The notes: generated by a model not told the origin, from the sequence alone. 64,000 nucleotides of DNA from Symbiodinium kawagutii (GCA_009767595.1 VSDK01020365.1:581626-645625), one strand, 5' to 3'; counted from the first letter of the stretch, positions 10,413-20,659 are shown. Made by a program: numbers and translations.

Positions 10413-10992
10413 AATAGACATTCATAGAAAAAACCTAAAGTAAAATACCATCAGTACAATCACATATTGTATAGTGGAATGGAACAGAATGGAAAACAAT
10501 AGAAAGCAATGTCAAACAAAGTGCAATCTACTACAATAACATGTAGTATATTAGAATATAATTTGACCCACCAGTTGGGATCAACCAGAGGCAACCATCA
10601 AATCATTTGTTCAACATCCTTGTTTGATCGTTCCTTGAGGTAGCTTGTTGAACATGATCAATTCAGTGCATGCGCTTAAGCTGGTTGATGACTTTAAAAC
10701 GTGAAACATCAAGAACCAAAGCCCCAATTCCTAGCATCGATGAATACCAAAATGCTAATAGGTTCATCAAACATGAGATGACATGAGTAAGCAGTAGTAA
10801 TCCGTATTAAGTAATGATCATGATCAATCACAAACATTGAGATTCGGAATGATAGTTAGCAAAAAGAATCCATGACAATTGATGAGCAACGATCTATATA
10901 CAAATAAACAATCTTTTTGCATATAATTGTATATATAGATATATCAATGATCATTAGCAAACTCCCTGCATCAATGATCACTCCATAGCTAC
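10413..10992. other. AT-rich probable intron
   Basis: No convincing coding stretch. Contains short repeated atagaa/atggaa words and plain AT-rich sequence. Confidence 0.4.
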
Positions 10993-11079
10993 AGCCTGCG
11001 CCAACCTCCGACCCCGTGGATCGCTCTCCTTGGAACGACCCACGGCACTCGGAGTCATCTCCAAGCTGAGCGAAGGGAG
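10993..11079 (-). CDS. Coding exon
   Basis: Twenty-nine codons, LPSLSLEMTPSAVGRSKESD then PRGRRLAQA. Acceptor cttccttcggttcag, donor GTAGCT. Faint likeness to the GKSPDPR motif of the 17-20 kb exons (SKESDPR). A second minus frame is also open. Confidence 0.55.
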
Positions 11080-11231
11080 CTGAACCGAAGGAAGTGCATC
11101 GCGAAAAATGGGGGTTTCTTAAGGCATAGGGAACCCCAACAAGGGTTTGTTTATTACTGCAATGGTACATGTATAATGGTTCATAATATGGGATAAGGAC
11201 CAACAATAATGGTCAATAACTCAATAACCAT

Positions 11232-11338
11232 ATGGTGGTTCCTTAAGGCATAGGGAACGCCAAAAACGGTTGGTATATCATTGTAAATGACTATTATTGG
11301 ATGATTTGGAGGTACACCTATTTTAGGAAATCACCATT
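11232..11338. repeat. F1 palindromic element
   Basis: tggtggttccttaaggcatag at the left; ggtacacctattttaggaaat at the right. Confidence 0.75.
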
Positions 11339-11517
11339 CACTACTATTCACTACTACAATGACTACTGGATAATTTACGACGATAAATGATTCATGAACT
11401 AGTGATGATCCACCCAAAAAGAGTTGGTTCATTTCTATGGTCGCTGCACTGGTTACTGGTGGGTGATTTTGGGGTACCCCTATGAATTGAGAAACACCCA
11501 TATGTGATATAATATAT

Positions 11518-11630
11518 GGGTGTTTCTCAAGCCAGTTTGGGGAGGTTATGGATGGTCTATTACCAAAAATGGTTGATGATATAAACGATGATAGTGTAAC
11601 TAGGGTACCCCTGCGAAATGAGAAACCACT
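11518..11630. repeat. F1 palindromic element
   Basis: gggtgtttctcaagccag and ggtacccctgcgaaatgag arms; a half-copy lies directly before it at 11461-11510. Confidence 0.75.
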
Positions 11631-12204
11631 ACACGGATGGAAATAAGCTTGGATATAAGGAATCGGTATATAGATGGGTACCAGGACCGATATGTGGTAT
11701 ATGGATGGACATGTAAATATACAGATGGATGGAAATGTGCATATAACACAAGTGTAAAGGAAATTGGATATATGGTTAGACTAGATAAATATATGGATCG
11801 ATAGAATAAATGATACACTGTAGATCAGATTAGATTTGACATACATGAGTTGCAGGTTTAGACTTTCTCGCTTAGATTTGGTGAGATTGAATAGATATAG
11901 ATATGCTACATGCTATGAATGGATATCATTTATGCAGACATATAGCAGCACACAATAGAATACATTATCCAAAACATTACATCCTACAACATTACTCAAC
12001 ACCACAGCAAAAAAATATTGGATGGAAATTGTACAGCACGATGATCGAGGAAAACTATATATACATATCAAGGACTGATTCACAAAAATATGTTATCATC
12101 GATTGCAATTTTGATGATTGCTGCATGCACTGGTCTGGTGCATATCAGCCGAAGAAAGTATCTCACGAGGAATTTGACACTCAAACTTGTAATATCAAGT
12201 TAAC
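11631..12204. other. AT-rich probable intron
   Basis: Dense in ata/tat words, including ggatata repeats at 11650-11800. A plus-strand frame 11903-12289 is open but looks like a chance product of skewed composition. Confidence 0.4.
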
Positions 12205-12265
12205 GATTTTTTGCAGGTGGCTTAGACTAAGACACATGAAGAATGGTTCGGATACGAAATCCTTC
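12205..12265 (-). CDS. Coding exon, possible
   Basis: Twenty codons, KDFVSEPFFMCLSLSHLQKI, acceptor tgatatccag, donor GTTAAC. Hydrophobic; borders moderate. Confidence 0.4.
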
Positions 12266-12520
12266 CTGGATATCAACACAGATTCATAATGTTAGAACAC
12301 ATCATATCCATTTTGTATCCTTACAAATGCAGAGGCAATCCATAGTCCGCAATGGAAAACTACAGCAATTCAACCGAAAGCTTGGCACCTTTTATTGTTG
12401 TGCGTGTTCTTAGGATGCTTTGGGGGTTGCCTCGGGTGAGCAACAATCCCAAACTAAATGGCTCATCCGATTGTCTTTTCCCCGGGAGTCCCAAGCGCGG
12501 TACGATTTCAAATGTGAAAC

Positions 12521-12578
12521 CTCGTCAGCTCCACAATGTTTGTCACATGTCAAGGTCGTCCATTTGAGGGTAGAGTTT
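12521..12578 (-). CDS. Coding exon, Cys pair
   Basis: Reads NSTLKWTTLTCDKHCGADE behind the excellent acceptor tttcttgttttggtcgcag. The frame stays open for 30 more codons, so a later donor is possible. Confidence 0.55.
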
Positions 12579-12706
12579 CTGCGACCAAAACAAGAAATCT
12601 ATCCAATTGATGAAAACACCTACATAGATTTATTTACGCATTTAATTATACACGTGTGTATACATATATTGTTTGTTCATACACATGACAGTTGGAAATG
12701 ACTCAC

Positions 12707-12785
12707 TCTCAATATTCATTTGAACCCGGTTGTCAAAATCAATAATAATCACACCAGTATCATCTACGTGAATCTGAATTTTGCC
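12707..12785 (-). CDS. Coding exon
   Basis: Twenty-six codons, GKIQIHVDDTGVIIIDFDNR then VQMNIE. Acceptor atttttgttcgttcag and donor GAGA|GTGAGT are both near consensus. Alternating strands; one of the most secure exons. Confidence 0.8.
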
Positions 12786-12825
12786 CTGAACGAACAAAAA
12801 TTCGAACATGTAACCAAACACTCAC

Positions 12826-12874
12826 TATAGCTATCCCTGGAGATACGATCAGCATCTACCAGCGATAGCACATC
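12826..12874 (-). CDS. Coding exon
   Basis: Sixteen codons, DVLSLVDADRISRDSY, acceptor tcggcacaacag, donor TATA|GTGAGT. A 40-nt gap separates it from the next exon, but the phases do not join as drawn. Confidence 0.55.
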
Positions 12875-13048
12875 CTGTTGTGCCGAATTTTACCGTGAAA
12901 ACTGGTCTTGGTGGCCTATAGATCCCTTGCTAAAAATATATGTTTAATGGTTATATGGTAAATCAATCATATCCCAAAAACACTAAAAACCTAAGTTAGT
13001 GGGTATAAGCCATCCAGTGGTCACTGCCAATGCTTTCAGGGCCCAAAC

Positions 13049-13116
13049 CTTGGTGGTTGAGCAGCGGACCTGGTGTAACTCAGCGAGTTCTTCACCTTGG
13101 CTAAGTTCGATCCGTG
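13049..13116 (-). CDS. Coding exon
   Basis: Twenty-two codons, RIELSQGEELAELHQVRCST then TK. Acceptor cctgatcacctcag, donor AAG|GTTTGG. The frame stays open to 12982. Confidence 0.65.
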
Positions 13117-13307
13117 CTGAGGTGATCAGGTGGTTGCCAAGCCATAGTGGTACGCCAAAAACCATTGGTTTATAACATGTACCAATGGGTTTAGAACAGT
13201 TATATGGTGGTTTCTCAGAATAGGGGTACCCCTAAATCATCCATCAATAGTCATTTGTAGTAATAAACCAACCATGATAACATATACTAATGGGTTTATA
13301 ACAACTA

Positions 13308-13412
13308 TATGGCAGCGGGTCAAAACCCTTAGTCCCCCTGGTTCCCATCAGTAACCGTTGTTTTCCCTATTATTGTTGATGAATATTAATGGTTAATATT
13401 GACCCATACCCA
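13308..13412. repeat. F2 element
   Basis: atggcagcgggtcaaaaccct to ggttaatattgacccatacc. An F1 half-copy sits just before it at 13205-13290. Confidence 0.75.
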
Positions 13413-14401
13413 TATATGTAACCCCCAATAGTTTTGGGGTATTACTGACCCCCAGTAGTGGTGTTTGTTTCATGATTGTTACGTTACTGTTGGGGGCTAG
13501 TAACTATGAACCAAAAACCACTATTGGCATATTATAAACCAAAATAGATCTCCATTGTGGCCATGACTTGGGAGTTAGTAATTTTGACCCACCCGTGTGC
13601 TCAATTGTATAGTAGCAGTAGTACTCGGGCAATCAATATCGGGGCGGAAGTTTCAAGGGTTGACTAGAATCCAAAGACAACTTGTATATTACGATATGAT
13701 GTGTGAGCTTGCTTTCTTTTGATTGAGAAAAACGATCTCAAGGATAGGCATCTGTATGTTAATCATATATCGTATATATATATATATACATTCATACGTG
13801 TATACATACCATATCGATATCAATATCGTCAATATCTTATAACTTTAATATATGCAAACATATCGTATGCTGTATATAGTTATCTATGTATACACAATGT
13901 CACCTTATTGATGGATAATCATCACTCATCACTCTGCGTATTGTGCCCTGCAGGCCATTGGGAATGCTAAACCCATCGATGATTCTGGAGCGGCTAAACT
14001 ATGCACACGTCCTTTACAAGGTGCCGAATGGGTTTCACAACATCTCACCACCGCCCAACCACCATGGATGTTTACTAGCGTTCACAGTCTTCACTCGTGT
14101 CATGTTTTCTTTCTTTCATGATTTGGTAGCTTCTTAATAGTTGGGGGTACCACCAAGTTCTGGTTGGTTGATTGCGATAAATGGTTACTCGAAAGGATGA
14201 TTGGGATGAGGTACCCCTGTTTGGTGGTTTCTCAAAATGGGGTACCCGCAAATCATCCATGTCTAATCATGTATAATTCTGTAGTAATATGTAGTAATGA
14301 ACCAACCATTTTTAGGGTTTCCCTATTTCAAGAATAATTTTGAGAAACCCCATTTTTTTTCTGAAATGGTACAATCATTTTGAGAAACCACCATTTCATA
14401 C
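13413..14401. other. Probable intron with F1 fragments
   Basis: Contains a (TA)n patch at 13768-13790 and F1 arms at 14200-14345. A plus-strand stretch near 13954-14020 (AIGNAKPIDDSGAAK) has plausible splice sites but no partner exon. Confidence 0.4.
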
Positions 14402-14526
14402 CATTTCAAATCGTTTTCGAAGTGCTTCAAATCCACCGCAAGGGGCATAGCTGATCGACATGTGAAAACATTGGGGTGACTCTGCTCCCTTGGAGCTGAA
14501 GTCCAATTCAAAGCTTGGCGAAGCAT
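14402..14526 (-). CDS. Coding exon
   Basis: Forty-one codons, ASPSFELDFSSKGAESPQCF then GGFEALRKRFEM. Acceptor tgggtttgtgcag, donor ATG|GTATGA. The donor overlaps an F1-like flank. A second minus frame is open but shorter. Confidence 0.7.
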
Positions 14527-14744
14527 CTGCACAAACCCAAGTCTCACTAGGTATCACCGGGTGCCCGAAATTTGGAAGCCCAAAAATCCATTAGGTACCA
14601 CCAGGTATCACCGGGTGCCGGAAATTTGGAAGCCCCAAAAACCATCAACAAGTGAACAGTCGATGTTGATGTCCAGCGACAGTTTGGCTTCCAAATTCCT
14701 GGCACCAACCATTCCAACCATGTGAATACTTGTTCAATATTACT

Positions 14745-14862
14745 ACCCTCCGGTAAACTAACATGGCTGGCTGGAAAATCCACAATTTGTTCGGCAAAAC
14801 CCTGGGAAATCATCCATTTATAGTGGATTATCCAGCCAGCCGCGTTAGTTTACCAGAGGGTA
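14745..14862. repeat. Long hairpin element
   Basis: The arm ccggtaaactaacatggctg is matched by an inverted arm near 14830-14860 containing cagccagccgcgttagttta. A loop of about 30 nt lies between. A diverged relative is at 7560-7690. Confidence 0.75.
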
Positions 14863-14875
14863 ATAACACTTGGCC

Positions 14876-15150
14876 AACTGGCTGTGGGTCGAAACCCTGT
14901 ACCCCTGGTTCCCTATCATTCACCATTATTTTCCCTATAGTTGGTTGGTTGTTATCCACCATGACATTGGTTCATTAATATTGACCCAGCTCGCCATGTA
15001 TAGCTGGTATATCCCCTACTATTGTTAGTTATCATCCCCTATGATTAATCATTGACCAGCTAGTTAACCATTGCTATTGGTTGGTTAATATTGACCTATA
15101 GCTAGTTAATATTAATCATTAACCAGCTAGTTAACCGTTGTTATTGATAA
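14876..15150. repeat. F2 element and derived pieces
   Basis: Starts ggctgtgggtcgaaaccctg; several ttgaccagctagttaacc blocks follow. Confidence 0.7.
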
Positions 15151-15194
15151 TAACACTTGGCCAACTGATTACCGTAGATGTGGATGCCTCAAAC

Positions 15195-15257
15195 TCCGTC
15201 GGACATCGGCAGGCCTGAGGCGTGGTCCCGTGCCGACGCCTGGGCCGACAGGTCAAG
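15195..15257 (-). CDS. Coding exon, high GC3
   Basis: Twenty-one codons, LDLSAQASARDHASGLPMSD then G. Third positions are strongly G/C in an otherwise AT-rich region. Acceptor ctcgtacacag, donor GTTTGA. The plus strand is also open. Confidence 0.5.
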
Positions 15258-15348
15258 CTGTGTACGAGCTGGTCCCGCTCGAAGTGGTGATGAGATGTAG
15301 CCAACCATGATGAACAATGGTATTAAATCATGGGAGTTGTTGGCCATG

Positions 15349-15495
15349 GTTAACCATGCTTAACCATGGTTAACAATGGTTGATAATGGTTAATAATGAT
15401 TAATAATGATTAATGATGGTTAATAATGATTAATAATGATTAATAATGATTAATAATGATTAATAATGGTTAATAATGATGGTTAATAATGGTTA
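15349..15495. repeat. Tandem ggttaataatgattaataat array
   Basis: Units of 6-14 nt made of taatgat, taatggt and ttaacca, a low-complexity array that may derive from F2 tails. Confidence 0.8.
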
Positions 15496-15902
15496 TGGTA
15501 GGGGATATGATAGGGGATATAATAGCCACCATCAACCATTAACACCGGCTTAGTAGGCATCTATTTCTGGGATCAAACAATAGTAGTTAATCATAAATTG
15601 TATTGTATTTAATGATGGTATTACCATCACTAGATGTAATCAGTATTAGCACATTGACAAAAAATGACTTTGATTATTCTGATTTCGGTATTGAATCAAA
15701 CATCTATTTAACCCAAACCAGCAAATAATCACAAATTAATCAGGATTGTTGTTAAATAATATTGTACCAATACTGACTTCTGTACGTAACCGAAATCAGT
15801 GGTTGATGATTGTGAATAGTAGATCTATAGATCCATAAAACTCCTATGTTCCATGGTTACTTAAACTCCAATACTCAGTGATAACCACTTCTGGTGTTCT
15901 AC

Positions 15903-16009
15903 GGGGGTTTCGCAAGCTGGGGTACCCCCAGGTATCCTCCTGTATATTACTGTATCCATCTACAGTAGTAAACCAACCATTTTGGGGGTCCCCTGGTTTG
16001 AGAACCTCC
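15903..16009. repeat. F1 palindromic element
   Basis: gggggtttcgcaagctgggg left; gggggtcccctggtttgaga right, around cagtagtaaaccaaccattt. Confidence 0.8.
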
Positions 16010-16161
16010 CCCCCAATTTATTTGTGTCCATGCATTTGGATATGTCGGAAGAACAACAATGGTATTTCCAAGCCGCCAAAAATGACTCACACCTGCCAAT
16101 GCAAACTGCTGCGAATATGACCCGTACTGGCGGTATATTACATTCAAAATGTTCAACTTAC

Positions 16162-16222
16162 AGTACATCCTCCTTCTGAACATCTATACATGTGACAACT
16201 GTGGGCTTCAGCACTACAGCAG
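16162..16222 (-). CDS. Coding exon, donor GTAAGT
   Basis: Acceptor gtattttcatcatcag, donor ACT|GTAAGT. The frame that continues the upstream exon is Cys-rich (CCSAEAHSCHMYRCSEGGCT); another open frame reads AVVLKPTVVTCIDVQKEDV. The phase match supports the Cys-rich reading. Confidence 0.65.
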
Positions 16223-16297
16223 CTGATGATGAAAATACTAATGCAGCATTGCTTCGCTTGAAAAGGCAATGTTTCAAACCAAACAACAACCTGCCAC

Positions 16298-16412
16298 CTT
16301 TTTAGTAAATCAAACATGCTAAACCGTCCTGGTATCAGCTTGCTAAACACATTCACTTTGCAACAAGCCCTGATTGTTGCACTGGCAACAGAATCATCAT
16401 TTCCGATGAAAA
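16298..16412 (-). CDS. Coding exon
   Basis: Thirty-seven codons, FIGNDDSVASATIRACCKVN then GRFSMFDLLK. Acceptor ttggtgtacaag, donor AAAAG|GTGGCA. Phase joins both the preceding and following exons, so 16645 to 16162 forms a consistent three-exon chain. Confidence 0.75.
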
Positions 16413-16561
16413 CTTGTACACCAAAACCTCAGGAATATCAAAATCATGCCCAATTTTTGCTAGAAAAAAATATGTCGCTGAGCGGATACCTTTTACCAAA
16501 AAAAAGTGTTCTATTTTCTTTTGATAGGATCCCCTTTCCTTCCAGTTACCTTTAGAGTAGG

Positions 16562-16608
16562 CAATTGACCAACCCCAGTTGCAACAATGATGGAAACCAG
16601 CTGCTTAC
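16562..16608. repeat. F4 introner-like element, 5' part
   Basis: Minus-strand sequence starts at the exon's own GTAAGC donor and contains caactggggttggtcaattg; the matching end ggtaactggaagg lies at about 16538-16552. The element therefore begins within a base or two of a splice site. Confidence 0.55.
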
Positions 16609-16645
16609 CTATTACTGGCTTGAAAGCGATCTCGTTCTGTACATT
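16609..16645 (-). CDS. Small coding exon
   Basis: Twelve codons, NVQNEIAFKPVI, acceptor ttgagaacttttcag, donor AATAG|GTAAGC. Both splice sites are near consensus and the phase joins the next exon. Confidence 0.75.
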
Positions 16646-16875
16646 CTGAAAAGTTCTCAAATGCTCCAATGTTTGACTGGCGAGTAATTTGACTGTGGCT
16701 CAACCGCCCCCGTACCCCTGGCTGTTCACATCCCCCAAATGACCAAACTTATCTTTGAGCGCGGAAGGCGGACAAAAGAAGTCTCATGTCTTGGCAAGCT
16801 AGTCTTTGTTGGGAAGTTCACCTAATCAACTTGTCTTGCCGTTTGATTTTGACTTGCACCGATGTATCCTCAAAA

Positions 16876-16994
16876 TGGCTTTGAGTCAAAACCTTGTAAC
16901 CCTGGTTCCCCTACTATTAACCATTGTTTTCCTCATTATTGGTTGGTCACTATCCCCTATTACTGGTTGGTTAATATTGACCCATAGCCAAATG
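16876..16994. repeat. F2 element
   Basis: gagtcaaaaccttgtaaccct to ggttaatattgacccatagcc. Confidence 0.75.
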
Positions 16995-17083
16995 CTGGCC
17001 AGCGGCGGAGATCGTGATCGGCATCGCGGATCAGGGCTTTTGCCACAGATGCGTTGCGTGACGCGAGGCTCAGGTGTTCCTTC
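16994..17083 (-). CDS. GKSPDPR module, copy 1 (diverged)
   Basis: Reads EGTPEPRVTQRICGKSPDPR then CRSRSPPLAS. The core TPEPR...GKSPDPR matches the copies near 17.65 and 18.25 kb. Exon borders are not clear. Function unknown. Confidence 0.55.
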
Positions 17084-17300
17084 GGCATAGAGAGGTGTTC
17101 AACACCGTTGTGGCTCATGGTTCTTTGCGCAGGATGGGCTTTCTAGGGATGTGATATGATATGGATTTATGATAATTAAGGTAGAATACAACACAAATAC
17201 AATACAATACAAATAGAAAATGAATGTAGAATACCAAAACGCATTGTCTGTGCAGCTTGCAAGTGCAGAAATCTGAGCACCCATTTCGCCACCATCACAC

Positions 17301-17374
17301 CACAACGGAAATCTGCTGCGGCTGCCAAAGCAGACCCACAGCTGTCCCGAACACAATAGTTGGCAGTCTCAAGA
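17301..17374 (-). CDS. Coding exon, Cys-rich
   Basis: Twenty-four codons, LETANYCVRDSCGSALAAAA then DFRC. Acceptor ggccgctcttgccag, donor GTGTGA. Frame remains open for about 30 codons past this donor. Confidence 0.6.
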
Positions 17375-17604
17375 CTGGCAAGAGCGGCCACAAACAAGAA
17401 CCATATTCACACGATTGACACCCATTGAAGAGGCCACTTGGTTTGAGATTCGAGACATTTGGAAATGAGTTGAAAGGACTCTTGTATGTCAAGTATGGAA
17501 ACGCCCACAATCGGGCGTTCCAGAGCTATATCATGAAAAGAGGAAAATGTGCACAGAAATCACCAGGCAGTTTGTGAGGAACCATGCTTTCAGAAGAAAA
17601 ACAC

Positions 17605-17703
17605 CTGATCCCAGCCTAGAATTTCTCCCGGAGATTTCCGCGGATCAGGGCTTTTGCCATAGATGCGCCGTGTCAAACGCGGCTCCGGTGTTCCTGGCAG
17701 ACG
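17605..17703 (-). CDS. GKSPDPR module, copy 2
   Basis: Thirty-three codons, RLPGTPEPRLTRRIYGKSPD then PRKSPGEILGWDQ. Acceptor atgcctttgcccaaaag, donor CAG|GTGTTT. The 125 nt at 17611-17735 are identical to 18177-18301. Conservation of this frame across several copies is the best evidence for strand and frame here. Confidence 0.75.
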
Positions 17704-17735
17704 CTTTTGGGCAAAGGCATGTAGCAAGGCACCGA
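17611..17735. repeat. 125-nt perfect direct repeat, left copy
   Basis: From ccagcctagaatttc to agcaaggcaccga; identical to 18177-18301, offset 566 bp. Includes module copy 2. Confidence 0.9.
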
Positions 17736-17834
17736 GCAAACGCCAAACCATTACCATACCAAACCGGTCCATCAGCCAGCAGTGGTTTACGCTACGCATG
17801 TTTTTTGTTGGGGTGGATCCAACTGGGAACTCAC

Positions 17835-17917
17835 TGAAGATATTGATACAACTGGCTTGTCTAAGCCATCTATGCCCAGTTCTTCAAAAAACTGGTCCCA
17901 AAGTATAAGACTCTCGT
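17835..17917 (-). CDS. Coding exon upstream of module copy 2
   Basis: Twenty-seven codons, ESLILWDQFFEELGIDGLDK then PVVSISS. Acceptor caagatttctgag, donor TTCA|GTGAGT. The FFEELG core resembles FLAELG in module copy 3, which suggests that the duplicated unit is larger than the 125-nt core. Confidence 0.75.
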
Positions 17918-18019
17918 CTCAGAAATCTTGCAAAGCTCCAACCTGTGGTTGGCACAAAGAGTAGATGTTCCACAGCTAACCTGCTTTCCAATCCGAAACA
18001 TCTAAGCCGCAAAAATCAC

Positions 18020-18072
18020 CCGGTGCTTTCGCAGCTCCGCATCATGTCTACCAAACAATTGTCCAGGCATTG
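18020..18072 (-). CDS. Small coding exon
   Basis: Seventeen codons, QCLDNCLVDMMRSCEST, acceptor catattgaatcag, donor GTGATT. Three Cys in a short helix-like stretch. Confidence 0.5.
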
Positions 18073-18161
18073 CTGATTCAATATGCATGTTGGGTCCCAT
18101 GGTTTTGGGGATTTTGCCTGTATCTAAGCACATCTTGTGGTAACCTGACAAATTCATCTTA

Positions 18162-18384
18162 AACTTCGCCCTCATTCCAGCCTAGAATTTCTCCCGGAGA
18201 TTTCCGCGGATCAGGGCTTTTGCCATAGATGCGCCGTGTCAAACGCGGCTCCGGTGTTCCTGGCAGACGCTTTTGGGCAAAGGCATGTAGCAAGGCACCG
18301 ATCGCAGTAGGCATATCCTCAACTCTGGGAAGATTTGTACAACCTGATCTTCGTGATGTTGGGTAGCCCAGTTCTGCCAAGAAC
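18162..18384 (-). CDS. GKSPDPR module, copy 3
   Basis: Open from acceptor tcaattcctag: FLAELGYPTSRRSG, then GALLHAFAQKRLPG, TPEPRLTRRIYGKSPDPR and KSPGEILGWNEGEV before a TAA at 18159. The donor is unclear, so this could be a terminal exon or an exon with an unrecognised donor. Confidence 0.7.
18177..18301. repeat. 125-nt perfect direct repeat, right copy
   Basis: Identical to 17611-17735. Flanks differ immediately outside, so the boundary is sharp. Confidence 0.9.
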
Positions 18385-18460
18385 CTAGGAATTGAATCAG
18401 TTCAATCCAGTGAATCACTCAAGATAACCTGCCAGAATCTCTGTTCGCCAAATGCAGCAC

Positions 18461-18584
18461 CTAAATTCGTATGGAGGGGTTGATATGTCCCCCATCTGTT
18501 TCAAGAGTTTCGACGGGAACGGCCAATTCATGACAACCATGGACCAAGGTGAACAGGCTTCACCAAAGAAACCGGCTTGGATCG
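18461..18584 (-). CDS. Coding exon
   Basis: Forty codons, IQAGFFGEACSPWSMVVMNW then PFPSKLLKQMGDISTPPYEF. Acceptor caaatcggcaag, donor TTTAG|GTGCTG. Aromatic and hydrophobic first half. The frame is open for about 70 codons in total. Confidence 0.75.
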
Positions 18585-18776
18585 CTTGCCGATTTGAGAG
18601 TCGACAACATAGTAGAGAACTCAGGCAACCGTCATGATCGGTTTGTTGCTATTAATGATTTATAAACTGGATGATTTTGAGGTCCGCTTTTTTTTAGAAA
18701 AACACATTTGAATGTAACAGACATACATATCGTATGTCCACATGAATTATCTTCCCTGTGAATCACAAATCATCAC

Positions 18777-18854
18777 GATGAGAAGAAACTTCAGCCATGC
18801 GTTGAGCAGCTTGTGTGCCAGCATCCCCATGGACCAACACCCACCCACCCACAA
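18777..18854 (-). CDS. Coding exon
   Basis: Twenty-five codons, VGGWVLVHGDAGTQAAQRMA then EVSSH. Acceptor gctcgggtcag is weak, donor GTGATG. Confidence 0.5.
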
Positions 18855-19244
18855 CTGACCCGAGCCTCACCAAGTTTGGGCCTTTCAAATCTACCATGAT
18901 AATCAATTTTGATCTACCATTGTTCCATAATCATCCATGATATTCTCTACATTTCATACTTCGCTTGGCATTCATAAGATCTGGAAACCATTCTAAACAC
19001 AATGCATAACGTCATATTGCCACTCACGAGCTTGGACAATCTTCAGGAAACCTTTGAGTTTTAAGGTTTCCTGTAAACTTCCCCAGGAAATAGACTGGCT
19101 GGTGGAAAAATAATAGTCAATCAGTCAACCATGTGATTAATACAATGTGTGAAAATGAAAAATGTCAATCAAACCACCAAACAGGAAATCATTTCTGGGA
19201 ACGCCAAGTTGGCCATGAAGTTCACGGGTGGTGAGTGTGGGAAC

Positions 19245-19358
19245 CTTTCATAACTCAACCCCCTTGGTCCTTCGTCGCCCTGCCTATGAACTCGGAGGCA
19301 GCAGGCGATTTCCGCGGATAGCTCGAACAGCGTCGCGACAGTACACGACCACGGTGTT
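19245..19358 (-). CDS. Coding exon
   Basis: Thirty-seven codons, TPWSCTVATLFELSAEIACC then RQGDEGPRGLSYE. Acceptor cttgctgttgcccag, donor AAAG|GTTCCC. Another minus frame reads YPRKSP, faintly like the module's DPRKSP, so the frame choice is not certain. Confidence 0.6.
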
Positions 19359-19682
19359 CTGGGCAACAGCAAGGCAGCAATGTTACGCCAACAGTTGGGC
19401 CTAAGAATTCACTGATTAAGATCCTGGGGAAATGCTGAAATCAAGTTGAATCCATCAAATGACCAATGATTACATTTGAATGTAATCATCCAAAATGATG
19501 GATGAACATTTGAATCATCCGAAATGAATACATCAAGACGTGTTCATCCAATGATTCTTTTTTGAGTTTCTTAGTTGCTTAACGTTTACTTCGCTAAGAA
19601 ATGCAAAAAAACAACGGCGATCTTCTTTTGGGAACACGTGAAATGGTGACTTCAAGACGGTTTCCCCTTCGCGCCTGGCGTC

Positions 19683-19764
19683 CTTAGCGGCATAGCACCC
19701 GACATCCGTGGATCTGGGCTCTTGCCGACCAAGCGCCGAAGAATGCCAGAAGAACGACTGGGAC
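19683..19764 (-). CDS. GKSPDPR module, copy 4
   Basis: Reads PSRSSGILRRLVGKSPDPRM then SGAMPL. The ILRR-[LI]VGKSPDPR core equals that of copy 5. Acceptor catcctggccag; the donor would be GA, which is possible in dinoflagellates. A competing frame is open for 100 codons. Confidence 0.6.
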
Positions 19765-20058
19765 CTGGCCAGGATGGTGCGCCGGAGACCCACTGCCCAC
19801 AGGATCAGCGAGCATGGGATTTTCATGGATCGATTGCTCATCGCTTCAGGTCGAAGTGATTGGTATCCATAAATTGAGGCTGCTGGGTTCGAGATGGTGA
19901 AGAATGGTGCAGGAACCCTGGAAAGTATTGTCGTTGGCAGGCCACTATACCGCTGCTACACGATTCAATTCTGCTGTCTTGGAAGCACCCAAGTCTGTTG
20001 TCAAAGTGAACGTGTTCAACAATTGGCTACAACAGAAGGATGCCAACAATAGACTCAC

Positions 20059-20189
20059 TGATCAACGGGCCCTGGATCTGAAGTCCTGCCGCCACTCCAA
20101 CCTGCGGTAGCAATGCGTGGATCAGGGCTCTTGCCAACAATGCGGCGCAAGATGCCCAAGCCTCGAGCCGAGCGCTGTGGACGGCCGAG
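20059..20189 (-). CDS. GKSPDPR module, copy 5
   Basis: Forty-three codons, LGRPQRSARGLGILRRIVGK then SPDPRIATAGWSGG. Acceptor cactcggcttttag, donor GATCA|GTGAGT. The best-bordered copy. Basic, Pro- and Gly-containing; binding or structural role unknown. Confidence 0.75.
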
Positions 20190-20363
20190 CTAAAAGCCGA
20201 GTGTTGGCTGTAAAGCCTGGTGGTTTTATAGGGGATTGTAGTGGTTTTATATGGTGTTACAAGGGAATGAGCGGACTATATTGGTTCATAATAGCGAATA
20301 ATAGCCAACAATAAGACCAATGCGGTGGTTTCTGAGTGGAGTGGTCAGAATTTCCCTGCGCAC

Positions 20364-20543
20364 GGAAGGAACGCTCAGACTCAGATAGACCACTGTGCTG
20401 AGATATGTTTCAGCATCCCGTTCCATTGACCCAAAACAGGTTGACTCTGATTTGGCCACCGGTAGATCCTTGTCAGTGTGGGGATGTTGGTCACTATGCA
20501 TGATCCGACAAAGACTGACAAACTGCAAATTTGGCACTGACTC
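20364..20543 (-). CDS. Coding exon, 180 nt
   Basis: Sixty open codons, ESVPNLQFVSLCRIMHSDQH through DAETYLSTVVYLSLSVPS. Acceptor atcaaacacacag, donor CC|GTGCGC. An inner acceptor near 20475 could give a shorter exon in another frame. Confidence 0.55.
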
Positions 20544-20659
20544 CTGTGTGTTTGATCCAGTGGCATAATGGGAGATCCATACCGTACAACCACCCATGTG
20601 GTTTCAGTTCAAACAGCAGCTGCTATCAAAAAGTTTCGGTTTGTTCACGGCGAAACAGG

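Noticed and set aside
11903..12289. Plus-strand ORF of 128 codons
   Set aside because: Lies in AT-rich sequence, with no third-position bias and no splice partner.
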